A stretch of DNA of 32,929 bases from Bdellovibrionota bacterium (GTDB lineage: Bacteria > Bdellovibrionota_G > JALEGL01 > DATDPG01): assembly GCA_035292885.1 (NCBI GenBank), contig DATDPG010000031.1:1-32929 (forward strand). The letters are read 5' to 3'. The notes beneath the pieces are model-generated. The model did no database searches. It saw nothing but the letters and a program-made list of their open reading frames with translations, and was not told the DNA's origin. Numbering within the stretch: the stretch's first letter is position 1; each line of letters opens with the position of its first letter. Below, piece after piece: positions 17,428 to 26,398 of the stretch. Both the position numbers and the translations under genes were made by a program.

Positions 17428-17814
17428 TTAGTGCGGCAATGGGCGAGTCTTTGTATCGAGTGCGTCGCGGATCGTCCATAGAAGATCGTCCAGCGGGACG
17501 GGTTTGGTGAACACGCGGACCGGATGAAGCGGCAAGAGCTCGTTGGATACGCGTTCAGCGAAACCGGATTGAACGATGACGGGAAGCTTGGCAAACCTCG
17601 AATCGCTTCGGAGCTTGCGAAGAAGCTCGAGTCCGTTTGAAGTCGGAATCGCCAGATCGAGGAGGAGGAGATCCACGTGTGTTCGCTCCAAGGTTTCCAT
17701 CGCTTGCTCGGTCGTAAGGGCGGAAATCACCTGGAATCCTTGATTCTTCAATACTCGCGCGTAGGCGTTGATGACCGGCTGCTCGTCGTCGGCAATCAAA
17801 ATCGTTTTCGGCAT
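17428..17814 (-). CDS. Single-domain response regulator
   Basis: 128 residues from the ATG at 17814; an open frame upstream to 17970 adds only non-receiver sequence. It is one receiver domain: acidic pair in 'ILIADDEQPV', phosphoacceptor Asp in 'LLLLDLAIPTSNG' (about residue 53), and Lys in 'VFTKPVPLDD'. There is no output domain, so it should act by protein contact or as phosphate relay. It is monocistronic, converging with the hybrid kinase at 15538 and divergent from the metzincin gene. Confidence 0.9.
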   Translation of the reverse strand: MPKTILIADDEQPVINAYARVLKNQGFQVISALTTEQAMETLERTHVDLLLLDLAIPTSNGLELLRKLRSDSRFAKLPVIVQSGFAERVSNELLPLHPVRVFTKPVPLDDLLWTIRDALDTKTRPLPH

Positions 17815-17899
17815 GGCTCGATCATACCGAACCGACGCGCTCGATGAAACGGAATGTTTGTTCCCATTTTGGGATGCAGGGGTGGAATATACTTTCCGT

Positions 17900-17914
17900 G
17901 GGTGAGCTTCACCC
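17900..17914. repeat. Short perfect inverted repeat in a divergent intergenic region
   Basis: GGGTGA (17900-17905) and TCACCC (17909-17914) flank a three-base centre. It lies in the 285-base gap between the divergent receiver (start 17814) and metzincin (start 18100) genes and could be a regulator site. The remainder of that gap shows no gene and no clear promoter. Confidence 0.3.
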
Positions 17915-18099
17915 GGACCTCTCCGCCCGATTTCATTCGAGAACCGGTTTGATGGCGCGGTCGAGATCACCTCGACGGCGAAGGTCGGGAATAAAAAACG
18001 GCCTTAGCCAAACACCGTACCCATGCCTGAGACACGGGGGTTTTCGAAAATGCGCGCGCCGAAACCGCCTGTGGCCCGGACTTTGTACTGCTCCCGGTT

Positions 18100-18801
18100 A
18101 TGCGTTTCAAATTTGCAATTGTTCGATCGGTTGAAATTTTTATCGGCATTACGATGATGGTTTTCGGGGGATGCGGCTTCGACCACTCGAGGGGAACGGC
18201 CTCTTCAGATACGAACTCGGCCGGCGCGGAGAACGATACGGACGTTGTCCGCTACCGCGAGCTTCCGGTCCATTACAAGATCGCTTCAACGATTCCCGCC
18301 GAATTTCACGCCGACATTCGTGCGGGATTTTCAAGCTGGAACGAGGCGACCGGCGTCGAAATCTTCGTGTACGACGGTATAAAATCGCTGCAAGACGACC
18401 AACTGGCCCCGGATTTCACCGTCAACGAAAACGTCGTTTTACAGACGAATCGCAGCGGTCAATTGGCCGCCGACGCGGCCCAAGGGTCGGATGGGGGGCC
18501 GGGACCATTGGCGCGGACGTATCTGAAGGGCGCGACCAAGATCATGGATGCGGATGTTTACCTTTTTGAATTCGATACCTATTTTGTAAACGGCCGGCCC
18601 GATACGGGGGACATCTATTCCCTCGAGTCGGTTGTGGCCCACGAGGCAGGCCACATTTTGTTTGGATCCGATCACTCCTCGGACGAAGAAAGCATTATGA
18701 CGGCGGTGCTCTACCCGAAGGACAACCCAAAGGAGAAACTTGGGCCGAGCCAGAGCGACGCCGACCGATTTGAGGCGGTTTACGCCGACCTAATTGAATA
18801 A
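18100..18801 (+). CDS. Metzincin-type zinc metalloprotease, exported
   Basis: 233 residues. The zinc site is complete: HEAGHILFGSDH at residues 181-192 is the HExxHxxGxxH motif, and Met200 in 'SIMTAVLYP' is the Met-turn. The length and fold order fit a matrixin-like peptidase. The N-terminus is a signal sequence with hydrophobic segment at about 11-23 and Cys25 in 'VFGGC', an imperfect lipobox (Phe at -3), so lipoprotein anchoring is probable and not certain. No Cys-switch propeptide is visible. The substrate is unknown. It stands alone between signalling genes; the next gene, the sigma-54 activator, starts 78 bases later on the same strand. Confidence 0.85.
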   Translation: MRFKFAIVRSVEIFIGITMMVFGGCGFDHSRGTASSDTNSAGAENDTDVVRYRELPVHYKIASTIPAEFHADIRAGFSSWNEATGVEIFVYDGIKSLQDDQLAPDFTVNENVVLQTNRSGQLAADAAQGSDGGPGPLARTYLKGATKIMDADVYLFEFDTYFVNGRPDTGDIYSLESVVAHEAGHILFGSDHSSDEESIMTAVLYPKDNPKEKLGPSQSDADRFEAVYADLIE

Positions 18802-18879
18802 CCTCCGATATTTTCGATCTGGGGTTCTCCCTCGGCGGACAATTGTTTTTCTCGCCGCCCCGCCGTACCATACGGCTCG

Positions 18880-20307
18880 ATGAAAGACCCGCCGAGCAAG
18901 GCTGCTCCCTTGGGGCGTGTCGCCGTCATTGACGACGACACGGTCCTATTATCCGCCCTCGAGAGATATCTCTCCCAGTCGGGATATTCCGTGCTCGCCT
19001 TCGGCGACCCGCGAAAAGCCGTCGCCTCCTTGGAGTCGCAGGAAGTGGACCTCGTCCTGACGGATGTTTGCATGCCCGACGTGAGCGGAATCGATCTTTG
19101 CCGCGAGATCAAGCAACGCAAGCCCGACATTGACGTGGTCGTCATGACGGGTGCGGGGTCCATCGCGATGGCGGTGGATGCGATGAAGGCGGGCGCCTAT
19201 GATTTTCTGACCAAACCGTTTGACAGCATGGAAGTGGTCGTCATTTCGCTCACGAGGGCCATGGAGCGAAGGAGGCTTCTCCGCCGGACGGACTATCTCG
19301 AGCGGCAAGTCGAATTGACCAGCCGCTTCGAGAATATCGTCGGCGTGAGCGCGAAAATGAAGACGGTCTTCCGTCTGATCGAACGCGTCTCACCCTCGGA
19401 ATCGACGATCTTGATCACGGGAGAGAGCGGCACGGGGAAAGAATTGGTTGCGAAGGCCGTCTTCGAGCGAGGATCCCGTGCGGCGCGTCCGTTCCTCGCG
19501 ATCAACTGTTCCGCGTTCAGCGAAACGCTGCTCGAGAGCGAACTGTTTGGGCATGTCAAAGGCGCGTTCACCGGCGCCACCGCCCGGCGAATCGGCCTGG
19601 TGGAGGCCGCTCATGGAGGCACCCTGTTCTTGGACGAGATCGGAGATATGTCCCTGGCCACGCAGGTGAAGTTTCTGCGTGTCCTTCAGGAGGGGGAGGT
19701 TCGGTCGGTGGGCTCGAACGAGGTGCGGAAAATCGACGTGCGGTTCATTGCGGCGACAAATGTCGACCTTCCCTCGGCGGTCAAATCGGGACGATTCCGG
19801 GAAGATCTTTTTTATCGTTTGAACGTCATCAATATTCCGATCCCGCCGCTTCGAGAACGCACGGAGGATATTCCGCTGCTCGTTCATCACTTCATCCGCA
19901 AACACGCGCAGCGCACAAAAAAGATTCTCGAGGGAATCGAGCCGGAAGCGCTGGCTCTTCTTTGCCGGCATCGATGGCCGGGCAACGTCCGCGAGCTGGA
20001 AAACATCATCGAACGGGCCGTGGTCTTGAGCCGAAGCAACGTCATCCGTATCGAGGACTTGCCGAGTGAGCTGGCCGCAAAGGAGAATGATTCGGCCGCT
20101 ATCTCCTCCAAACTAATGGACGTGCCGTATCCGCAGGCGCGCGACCAGGTCGTGGACACGTTCACCCGACGATACCTTCAGGACGTCCTGGCGCGGGCCG
20201 GAGGCGTGATCGCGGAGGCGGCACGTATCGCGGGGATGGACCGGAGCAATTTCCGAAGGCTGTTGGGCCAACACTCGATCGACGCCGCGCTGTTCCACCA
20301 CGAGTGA
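18880..20307 (+). CDS. NtrC-family sigma-54-dependent response regulator
   Basis: 475 residues with receiver (phospho-Asp62 in 'LVLTDVCMPDVSG', Lys112), AAA+ domain and a Fis-type helix-turn-helix. Walker A is GESGTGKE at 181-188, the sigma-54-contacting GAFTGA loop is at 229-234, Walker B is 'GTLFLDE', and the arginine-finger region 'FREDLFYRLNV' is intact. The HTH is at about 436-465 ('AGGVIAEAARIAGMDRSNFRRLL'). All parts needed to activate sigma-54 RNA polymerase are present. No kinase is fused or adjacent upstream. The next operon starts 195 bases downstream and has a strong sigma-54 promoter match, making it the obvious target (inference). Confidence 0.96.
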   Translation: MKDPPSKAAPLGRVAVIDDDTVLLSALERYLSQSGYSVLAFGDPRKAVASLESQEVDLVLTDVCMPDVSGIDLCREIKQRKPDIDVVVMTGAGSIAMAVDAMKAGAYDFLTKPFDSMEVVVISLTRAMERRRLLRRTDYLERQVELTSRFENIVGVSAKMKTVFRLIERVSPSESTILITGESGTGKELVAKAVFERGSRAARPFLAINCSAFSETLLESELFGHVKGAFTGATARRIGLVEAAHGGTLFLDEIGDMSLATQVKFLRVLQEGEVRSVGSNEVRKIDVRFIAATNVDLPSAVKSGRFREDLFYRLNVINIPIPPLRERTEDIPLLVHHFIRKHAQRTKKILEGIEPEALALLCRHRWPGNVRELENIIERAVVLSRSNVIRIEDLPSELAAKENDSAAISSKLMDVPYPQARDQVVDTFTRRYLQDVLARAGGVIAEAARIAGMDRSNFRRLLGQHSIDAALFHHE

Positions 20308-20388
20308 CGGAGTAGAATTGACCTGAATCGGGGCCGTTTGACCCTGTCTGCCTTCTCCCATCCTCTTAAAATGATTTGGTATTTCCAC

Positions 20389-20400
20389 AACCCGTGGGTT
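20389..20400. promoter_or_regulatory. Candidate enhancer palindrome for the sigma-54 activator
   Basis: AACCCGTGGGTT is a palindrome with five-base arms and a two-base centre, about 75 bases upstream of the sigma-54 -24 element. NtrC-type activators bind such dyads at about this distance. A second, more widely spaced dyad, AAATGATTT (20369-20377) with AAATCATTT (20439-20447), brackets it. Assignment to the neighbouring regulator is inference. Confidence 0.35.
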
Positions 20401-20472
20401 CGCTCGACCTGGGACTCCAAGGCAGCTAAATAAATTATAAATCATTTCAGCTGGTTGATACGCCGTGGCGCC

Positions 20473-20488
20473 TGGCACGCGACCTGCT
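20473..20488 (+). promoter_or_regulatory. Sigma-54 (-24/-12) promoter of the phosphorelay operon
   Basis: TGGCACG (20473-20479), four bases, then CTGC (20484-20487), against consensus TGGCACG-N4-TTGC. The GG and GC doublets are exactly ten bases apart, as required. The single mismatch is C for T. Transcription would begin near 20499, only about four bases before ATG 20503, so the first gene would have almost no leader. Confidence 0.65.
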
Positions 20489-20502
20489 CTTCCTTTGGCT
20501 CG

Positions 20503-21102
20503 ATGCATACTCAACCCAACCAAGACTACACAACAATCGCGCGGTTTCTCACGCGAACGATTCAATTTTCAACGTTCCGAAACAGCTATGAGAGGAGCCT
20601 CGCGCTGGTCACTGACTACCTCGCGCGAACCTTTCATGTCGGAAAGGACGAAGTGGCGCTTCTCGTCCTGGACCGGGTCGGCCAGGAGTTGCGGTTCGTC
20701 GCTCCGGACTACTTGGCCAGGCTGTCCGCTACCATCCCGTTCGGCCGACGGCAATCGCAGGCGGCGATCTGTTTGTGGGATCAAAAGGCGCGGATTGAAA
20801 ATCGTTTTGCCGCCGTCAATCACCTCGCCTACTTCGAGAAAGTCCGCCGAGACAACCCTCATCCGCATACGATCGAAAAGCTTCTGACGTATCCGGTCGT
20901 GTCGGGTTCTTCGCCGATCGGCGTCGTACAGATTTCAAGGAAACGAACCCTCAATCAAGCTACGCTTCCTGATTTTCACGTGGATGACATTCGGATCCTG
21001 GAAGCCATTCAGGCGCCGCTTCGCGCGCTTCTTCAGGGAATTCGATCCGCCTCATCGGAATCAACGCCGGCTCCCGAACTCAGAAAAGGAGGCACCCAAT
21101 GA
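20503..21102 (+). CDS. GAF-like domain protein heading the phosphorelay operon
   Basis: 199 residues from the ATG at 20503. An upstream in-frame TTG at 20455 is rejected because it would lie before the predicted sigma-54 start site. The pattern 'FSTFRNSYERSLALVTDYLARTFHVGKDEVALLVLD' through 'LLTYPVVSGSSPIGVVQISRK' and 'DDIRILEAIQAPLRALLQGI' fits a GAF domain: helix, six-stranded sheet and closing helix. GAF domains bind small molecules or act as dimer modules; no Cys suitable for a bilin is evident, and the ligand is unknown. No output domain is present. The stop overlaps the next start by ATGA, so it is probably a sensor or adaptor for the downstream receivers. Confidence 0.75.
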   Translation: MHTQPNQDYTTIARFLTRTIQFSTFRNSYERSLALVTDYLARTFHVGKDEVALLVLDRVGQELRFVAPDYLARLSATIPFGRRQSQAAICLWDQKARIENRFAAVNHLAYFEKVRRDNPHPHTIEKLLTYPVVSGSSPIGVVQISRKRTLNQATLPDFHVDDIRILEAIQAPLRALLQGIRSASSESTPAPELRKGGTQ

Positions 21103-21506
21103 GTCAGCGCTCCGTAATCCTGGTCGTGGACGACGATCCCATGATGCTGGCGTTGGAACGCATGGTGCTGGAGCAAATCGGCGGCTATGACGTCATCTCC
21201 ACTCAAGACCCCGCCGAAGCGATCGATTTGGCGTCGTCCCAACATGCATCCGCGATCGTCCTCGATGTTTCGCTGGGCCCAAACCAGAACGGAATCGACC
21301 TTTCCAAGAAAATCAAGAATGACGAGCGGTCCAAATCCGTCCCGATCCTTCTGGCCACGGCGCACGGAGAGGCGGACAAGGGCAAGGAGATTTTGTTTCA
21401 AAGCGGCGCTGACGCATACATCGCAAAACCCTTTTCATCTCTCCAAGACCTCGTCGGCAAAGTCCGGGCGCTCCTCGCCCGCCGGCTCGCGGAGGTAAGC
21501 GTATGA
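21099..21506 (+). CDS. Single-domain response regulator
   Basis: 135 residues, one receiver. Acidic residues are in 'ILVVDDDPMM', phosphoacceptor Asp56 in 'AIVLDVSLGPNQNGIDL', Thr in 'LLATAHG' and Lys in 'AYIAKPFSS'. The Shine-Dalgarno AAAGGAGG sits inside the end of the GAF gene. ATGA overlaps join it to both neighbours. With no output domain it is a CheY- or Spo0F-like carrier; the Hpt domain in the next protein is a likely phosphate partner (inference). Confidence 0.93.
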   Translation: MSQRSVILVVDDDPMMLALERMVLEQIGGYDVISTQDPAEAIDLASSQHASAIVLDVSLGPNQNGIDLSKKIKNDERSKSVPILLATAHGEADKGKEILFQSGADAYIAKPFSSLQDLVGKVRALLARRLAEVSV

Positions 21507-23056
21507 CCGATGCCGTGAAAAAAAGAATACTCGTCGTCGACGATGATTTATCGATTCTCGACTTGATTCGAGCCGGCTTGGATCCGGCACAGTACGAAGT
21601 GGTCGGCACGACAAAAGGTCGGGAAGGCATTGAGCTGGTCGAGAAGGAGCGCTTCGACCTTGCCGTGGTCGATGCGCTTCTCCCCGACCTTCGCGGAGAC
21701 TTTGTCACGAAAGCGATTCGCGAGCGGTATGGACCCGACCAGCTGCCGGTCATTGTCCTTTCCGCTTTTTTCCGGCGCAATCGCGGCTCCAAAGAAGTCT
21801 TGGCGCGTTGGCAGGCCAACGCATTCATCCCGAAACCGTTTGCCATCGTTCAGCTGCAAAAGGAGATCGATCGTCTCTTGGCCGTGGAATCGCGAGACAG
21901 CCTCGGAAGCGATGCGCTCCAGACATTGCGGGACAACTACGTTCAAAACCTCGTTCGAACGGTCGGCGATCTTCACAAAGCGATGGCGCTCAATCTTTCG
22001 ATTCCGATGATTCGTGCGGTTTGTCACCAGATCGTCGGCTCGGCAGGTTCGTACGGCTATCCCGAAATCAGCGAACATGCCAAAGCGCTGGAACATTTCT
22101 CCGCTTCACTCCACGAAGACTTCGGCCTCTCGATGTTCGAGCAAAATCGCATGAATCTACTGTTCGACCGGTTGGAACGGGCCGTCGGTCACGCCAAAGC
22201 CGTGACTTGCGCGAACTCCACGAACCCCGCGGAAGAAACATCCGTCATCTGTGTCAGTGCGGATAACGAAACACGAAAGCAGCTGGAAAAAGAAGCCCAT
22301 AATTTTTCCTTCACGATTCGAGGAACGCCCTCGTTGGACGACGCCGTGCGCCTCGTTCGGAGTCAATTCGTACATGGAATCATCATCGACCTCGATTCCG
22401 TACCGCCGAATCAATTCGGAGCGCTTTCCACGCTGCGATCGTTATCCCAATCGAAAAAGGTCTGGATCGTAGGCTTCGGATCCAACGACGGCACGGCCGC
22501 GCAATCCCAGGCCGCCCGGGCGGGTGTCGACCGCTTGGTGTCGAAATCCGCGGGAACGCGCGCCCTGCTGAACGTCGTACGGAACGGAATTCAACCGAAA
22601 ACCGAATCCGCGGAAACGCTGCTCGTTGTCGACGACGATCGTGAGGTATTTCGTTTTCTCAAGATGGCCCTGGCGAGCATCGGCTTCCGGATTGAGTTTG
22701 AAAGCAACGTCAATGCCGTCCTCGAACGGGCACGGGAGCTAAAGCCCAGTTCGGTTCTGATGGATTTCGAAATGCCGGGAATCCGCGGGCACGAGATCTG
22801 CCGCGCTTTTAAGGTCGATCCGGAACTCTGCCGAATTCCCGTGATTATCTACACGTCCTTCAACGACGAGGATCACCGAATGCGGGCGTTACGGGCCGGG
22901 GCCGTGGAAGTTCTTCACAAGGGATCCAGCATCGACGAACTTAAGCTCCGGCTCCAAAACCTGGTGAATCTCTATGGGATGTCGCGTGCCGCAAAACCAG
23001 TAAATGCGACCTCCCCTTCCAACGGGGCCCTCGCGCCACGAGCTGAAGCGAGATGA
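21503..23056 (+). CDS. Multi-receiver protein REC-Hpt-REC-REC
   Basis: 517 residues and no kinase core. Receiver 1 (about 8-125) has Asp57 in '[13 protein letters not shown]' and Lys111. An Hpt domain (about 140-230) has His175 in '[26 protein letters not shown]', the expected phospho-His with small residues after it. A degenerate receiver (about 246-362) keeps Asp296 and Lys348 but lacks the N-terminal acidic pair ('VICVSADNE'). Receiver 3 (about 370-490) has 'LLVVDDDRE', Asp421 in '[12 protein letters not shown]' and Lys473. It resembles the multi-domain relay proteins seen in deltaproteobacteria, and may pass phosphate among kinases and receivers of the operon. Both ends are ATGA overlaps. 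Confidence 0.92.
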   Translation: MTDAVKKRILVVDDDLSILDLIRAGLDPAQYEVVGTTKGREGIELVEKERFDLAVVDALLPDLRGDFVTKAIRERYGPDQLPVIVLSAFFRRNRGSKEVLARWQANAFIPKPFAIVQLQKEIDRLLAVESRDSLGSDALQTLRDNYVQNLVRTVGDLHKAMALNLSIPMIRAVCHQIVGSAGSYGYPEISEHAKALEHFSASLHEDFGLSMFEQNRMNLLFDRLERAVGHAKAVTCANSTNPAEETSVICVSADNETRKQLEKEAHNFSFTIRGTPSLDDAVRLVRSQFVHGIIIDLDSVPPNQFGALSTLRSLSQSKKVWIVGFGSNDGTAAQSQAARAGVDRLVSKSAGTRALLNVVRNGIQPKTESAETLLVVDDDREVFRFLKMALASIGFRIEFESNVNAVLERARELKPSSVLMDFEMPGIRGHEICRAFKVDPELCRIPVIIYTSFNDEDHRMRALRAGAVEVLHKGSSIDELKLRLQNLVNLYGMSRAAKPVNATSPSNGALAPRAEAR

Positions 23057-25533
23057 ATCGAGAAGCCATGAGAACCGTACTGTCCAATCTCGGCATGCGC
23101 AAAAAACTCTTGCTGATCGCGATGGCTGCAGCGGTCCCGACCCTGCTTCTCGCTTCCGTCGGCATGATCGCCTACGAGGTCGTCGCATTTCGCGACAAAC
23201 TGAGAGGCGAAGTAACGTTGGTTTCGAACGTCGTCGGTTCGAACAGTGCGGCCGCGCTGCTCTTTGAGGATTCGGCGGCGGCCAAGCGTGTCTTGTCGGC
23301 GCTCATCTGGCAACCGCACGTTATGATAGGCACGCTCTATACGAAAGACGGCCACGTATTTGCCGCGTATGCGCGCGACGGGAACGAGTCCGTGCGTTCG
23401 GGCCAAAATCCGTTTGCGCGGACGGGCCACTGGACGGAAAAAGGGAATCTCCATTTTGTTTCCGACGTTCGTTACCGGGATGAGGTTGTGGGAAAGCTCT
23501 ATCTTCGGGCGGATGCCCGGGAACTCTACAAGAAAATGTGGTGGGACGCGTTGTTGACGCTTCTCTTCCTGGCGGGCACGGCTTCGGTGGCCTATGTCGT
23601 ATCCTCGAAGATTCAAGGAATCATTTCTTCTCCCATCGAGCGTCTCTTCACGACGATGCAGGACGTCGCGGAGCGCCAGGATTTTTCGATTCGGATCCCC
23701 GAACTCTCCAAGGACGAAATCGGAGGGCTCAGCCGGGGATTCAATGCCATGTTGGGGGAGATCGAACGGCGGAACGAGGAACTTCAAAAGCATCGGACAC
23801 ATCTCGAGGATCTCGTCCAAAGCCGCACGAAGGAATTGATCGAGACCAATCGCCGTTTGGAGCTGGACATCGCGGAACGAACACGCGTCGAGGCCGAGCT
23901 CGTCGAAGCCAAAAGCGTTGCGGAAGACGCCAACCGGATGAAAGGCGAATTCCTGGCGAATATGAGCCATGAGATTCGGACTCCGATGAACGGGATCATC
24001 GGGATGACGGAGTTAACTTTGGAAACGGCTCTGGCCTCCGACCAACGGGAATACCTGGAAGCGATTCGGGCATCCGCGGATACGCTTCTCAATATCATCA
24101 ACGACCTGCTCGATTTTTCGAAGGTGGAATCAGGAAAAGTGGAATTGGACCCCGTGGAATTTCGCTTGCGCGAAATGCTGGACGAGACGACGAAGGTCAT
24201 GTCGGTGCGGGCCGCGAAGAAGCGCTTGGAATTGACGTACGACGTAGCCCCCCAACTGCCCGATTCTTGGATCGGGGACGCGACGCGATTCAAGCAGGTG
24301 TTGTTCAATCTTGTCGGCAACGCCATCAAGTTCAGCGAGCGTGGAGAAGTAGCGGTTCGCGTTGATGTGGCGCGACAAGAAGAGAAGACATCGCTTCTGC
24401 ATGTCCGCGTGGTGGATACGGGAGTCGGAATACCGTCCCAGAAGCTGCGGACGATCTTCGAACCGTTCGTCCAAGCGGACGCCTCCACGACACGAAAATT
24501 CGGTGGAACAGGTTTGGGGCTGGCGATTTCTACGCGGTTGGTGCGATTGATGGGGGGCGAGATTTGGGTGGAGAGCGAAGTCGGGAAGGGAAGCACATTT
24601 CATTTCACCGTACGCATGATGCAGTCGTCCCTGGACCTCGCGGGGGACCTGGCCCGGTGCCGCGGCCTGGGATTTTCTTGTCATCTTCAAAAACGGATCA
24701 AACAGGCGGATTTGCGCCGGGCCGTCGAAGATGCGATGCGGGCGCCCGGAAAACCGGCGCCGGCCATGGCGGGCGCGTCGGCGCGCAACATTCTTTTGAC
24801 GGAAGACAATCCGATCAACCAAATGTTGGCGAAAAGAATCTTGGAGAAAGCCGGCCACCGGGTCATCGTGGCCCAAAATGGAGCGGAGGCGCTGGAAGCG
24901 CTGGCTCGAGAGGAATTCGATCTCATTGTAATGGATGTCCAAATGCCGGTCATGGACGGGCTTCAGACGGTCGCGGCGATCCGCAAGCAAGAGAAGAGAA
25001 CGGGGAAACACACTCCGATTCTGGCGATGACGGCGCACGCCATGAAAGGCGACCGGGAGAAATGCCTCGGAGCCGGCATGGATGCTTATTTGTCCAAACC
25101 GATCCGTGGAAAGGAACTGGTCGATATGGTGAATCAATTCGCGTTGCGTAGATGTCACGGTATGGCGGGTTCTCCCCGAGAGCAAGCGCCGGAATTCGAT
25201 ATCAGCCACCTGAAGTCCGTCGTGGGAGGGGACCGCGCGCTCATGGGCGAAATCGTCCAACTTTTTCTGGCGCATTCGCCCAATATGGTTTTGGCCATGG
25301 AACAAGCCATGGAGCAAGCCGATCGGGAGACCCTGGCCAGGTCGGCGCACACCATTAAGGGAGCGATTGGGAATTTTTCGAAGGGAGCCGCGTATCAAAT
25401 GGCCATCGAGGTCGAAGACGCGGCCCAAAAGGGCGATCTAGCACATGTGACTCCAATCGTGGCCACGCTGCGAAAGGAACTCGATAAAATGCGGTCCGCG
25501 TTGGCGATGTATGGGGAGGGAGGCTTTCGATGA
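23053..25533 (+). CDS. Hybrid histidine kinase with periplasmic sensor, receiver and Hpt
   Basis: 826 residues. Transmembrane segments at about 18-42 and 166-186 enclose a periplasmic sensor of about 120 residues (CHASE8-like: '[25 protein letters not shown]'). HAMP (about 187-240) and coiled coil lead to HisKA with His306 ('[19 protein letters not shown]') and HATPase_c (Asn423; 'DTGVGIP'; 'GGTGLGL'). A 32-residue remnant of a receiver end ('[21 protein letters not shown]') follows directly, then a complete receiver with Asp628 and Lys682, and an Hpt domain with His766 in '[16 protein letters not shown]'. The relay His306-Asp628-His766 is intact and could hand phosphate to the receivers of the same operon. 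Coupled at both ends by ATGA. Confidence 0.95.
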   Translation: MNREAMRTVLSNLGMRKKLLLIAMAAAVPTLLLASVGMIAYEVVAFRDKLRGEVTLVSNVVGSNSAAALLFEDSAAAKRVLSALIWQPHVMIGTLYTKDGHVFAAYARDGNESVRSGQNPFARTGHWTEKGNLHFVSDVRYRDEVVGKLYLRADARELYKKMWWDALLTLLFLAGTASVAYVVSSKIQGIISSPIERLFTTMQDVAERQDFSIRIPELSKDEIGGLSRGFNAMLGEIERRNEELQKHRTHLEDLVQSRTKELIETNRRLELDIAERTRVEAELVEAKSVAEDANRMKGEFLANMSHEIRTPMNGIIGMTELTLETALASDQREYLEAIRASADTLLNIINDLLDFSKVESGKVELDPVEFRLREMLDETTKVMSVRAAKKRLELTYDVAPQLPDSWIGDATRFKQVLFNLVGNAIKFSERGEVAVRVDVARQEEKTSLLHVRVVDTGVGIPSQKLRTIFEPFVQADASTTRKFGGTGLGLAISTRLVRLMGGEIWVESEVGKGSTFHFTVRMMQSSLDLAGDLARCRGLGFSCHLQKRIKQADLRRAVEDAMRAPGKPAPAMAGASARNILLTEDNPINQMLAKRILEKAGHRVIVAQNGAEALEALAREEFDLIVMDVQMPVMDGLQTVAAIRKQEKRTGKHTPILAMTAHAMKGDREKCLGAGMDAYLSKPIRGKELVDMVNQFALRRCHGMAGSPREQAPEFDISHLKSVVGGDRALMGEIVQLFLAHSPNMVLAMEQAMEQADRETLARSAHTIKGAIGNFSKGAAYQMAIEVEDAAQKGDLAHVTPIVATLRKELDKMRSALAMYGEGGFR

Positions 25534-26129
25534 GAGTCTTGGTGGCCGATGACGATCTGACGTTTCGTACGCTCCTGGAAAAAACGCTTCAGCGGGAAGG
25601 CTATACGGTCCTCCTCGCAAAGGACGGCCGGGAGGCTCTCCAGGCGCTCACGGCTCCATCGGCGCCGCCGTTGGCGATTCTCAATTGGGTCATGCCGGGT
25701 CTCGACGGAATCGAGGTCTGCCAAAAAGTTCGCGCCGTGCCGACGCAAATGCCGCCTTATATCCTCCTCCTGACCTCACGGGACCGAACGAAAGACGTGG
25801 TTCTCGGGCTGGAATCCGGCGCCGATGATTACCTCACCAAGCCGTTTCATCCGGCCGAGTTGGGGGCTAGGCTGCGCGTCGGCCAGCGGATCATCGAACT
25901 TCAGCGAAAGCTCTCGGATCGCATTGCCGAGTTGGAACGAGCTCTCGCTCAAGTGCATACGCTACGCGGACTCCTGCCGATCTGCAGCTATTGCAAGAAG
26001 ATCCGCGACGATCATAACTATTGGCGGCAGATCGAATCTTACATCTGCGAGCACTCACAAGCGTCGTTCACGCATAGCATCTGTCCGGGGTGCGAATCGC
26101 GATTGTTCGCGCCGGGATCGGATTCCTAA
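25530..26129 (+). CDS. Atypical response regulator with Asn at the phospho site and Cys-rich tail
   Basis: 199 residues. The receiver has the acidic triad start '[10 protein letters not shown]' and Lys104 in 'YLTKPFHP', but the phosphoacceptor position is Asn52 ('[13 protein letters not shown]', codon AAT), where relatives have Asp. A coiled-coil linker (about 118-146) joins to a C-terminal module, '[14 protein letters not shown]' to 'SICPGC', with Cys at 152, 155, 173, 185 and 188. This tail is widespread on receivers in deltaproteobacteria and looks metal-binding, function not established. Asn52 predicts that the protein cannot be phosphorylated normally. The stop overlaps that of the convergent toxin gene by four bases. 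Confidence 0.9.
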   Translation: MRVLVADDDLTFRTLLEKTLQREGYTVLLAKDGREALQALTAPSAPPLAILNWVMPGLDGIEVCQKVRAVPTQMPPYILLLTSRDRTKDVVLGLESGADDYLTKPFHPAELGARLRVGQRIIELQRKLSDRIAELERALAQVHTLRGLLPICSYCKKIRDDHNYWRQIESYICEHSQASFTHSICPGCESRLFAPGSDS

Positions 26130-26398
26130 TGGGTGCCCAGTCGGTAAAGAGTCAGGACGGAGTCGTTTTCAATCCGGTAAATGAGAACCAGATCTCCTCG
26201 AACATGGCAGTCCCGATGATTTTTGAATATCCCCTTCAGCGGATGATCCCGATACTCGGGAGGGAGCGGCTCCCCGGAAGCCAAAAGCCTTACGACCTCT
26301 TCAATTTCGGATCGGATCTTTGGACGACTCTCAAGAAGTTTCTCGTAATCCTTTTTGAAGCGGCGAGACCACTCAATCTTGTGTCGCGGAGGAATCAA
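26126..26398 (-). CDS. yafQ: YafQ-type mRNA interferase toxin
   Basis: 90 residues of the RelE/YafQ superfamily. Conserved features are basic N-terminal helices ('WSRRFKKDYEKLL'), 'YRDHPLKG' with His52, 'RDCHVRGDLVLIYRI' with Asp63 and His65, and a C-terminal 'LYRLGTH' with His90, matching the His/Asp set used by YafQ for ribosome-dependent mRNA cleavage. It lacks the few residues that normally follow the final His, ending right at it. It overlaps the antitoxin gene by ATGA. Its last four bases overlap the stop codon of the opposing response regulator gene. Confidence 0.9.
   Translation of the reverse strand: MIPPRHKIEWSRRFKKDYEKLLESRPKIRSEIEEVVRLLASGEPLPPEYRDHPLKGIFKNHRDCHVRGDLVLIYRIENDSVLTLYRLGTH

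Noticed and set aside
18072-18087. A possible sigma-54 promoter (TGGCCCG-N4-TTGT) before the metzincin gene
   Set aside because: The essential GC doublet at -12 is GT and the -24 element has a mismatch; not strong enough to report as a feature.
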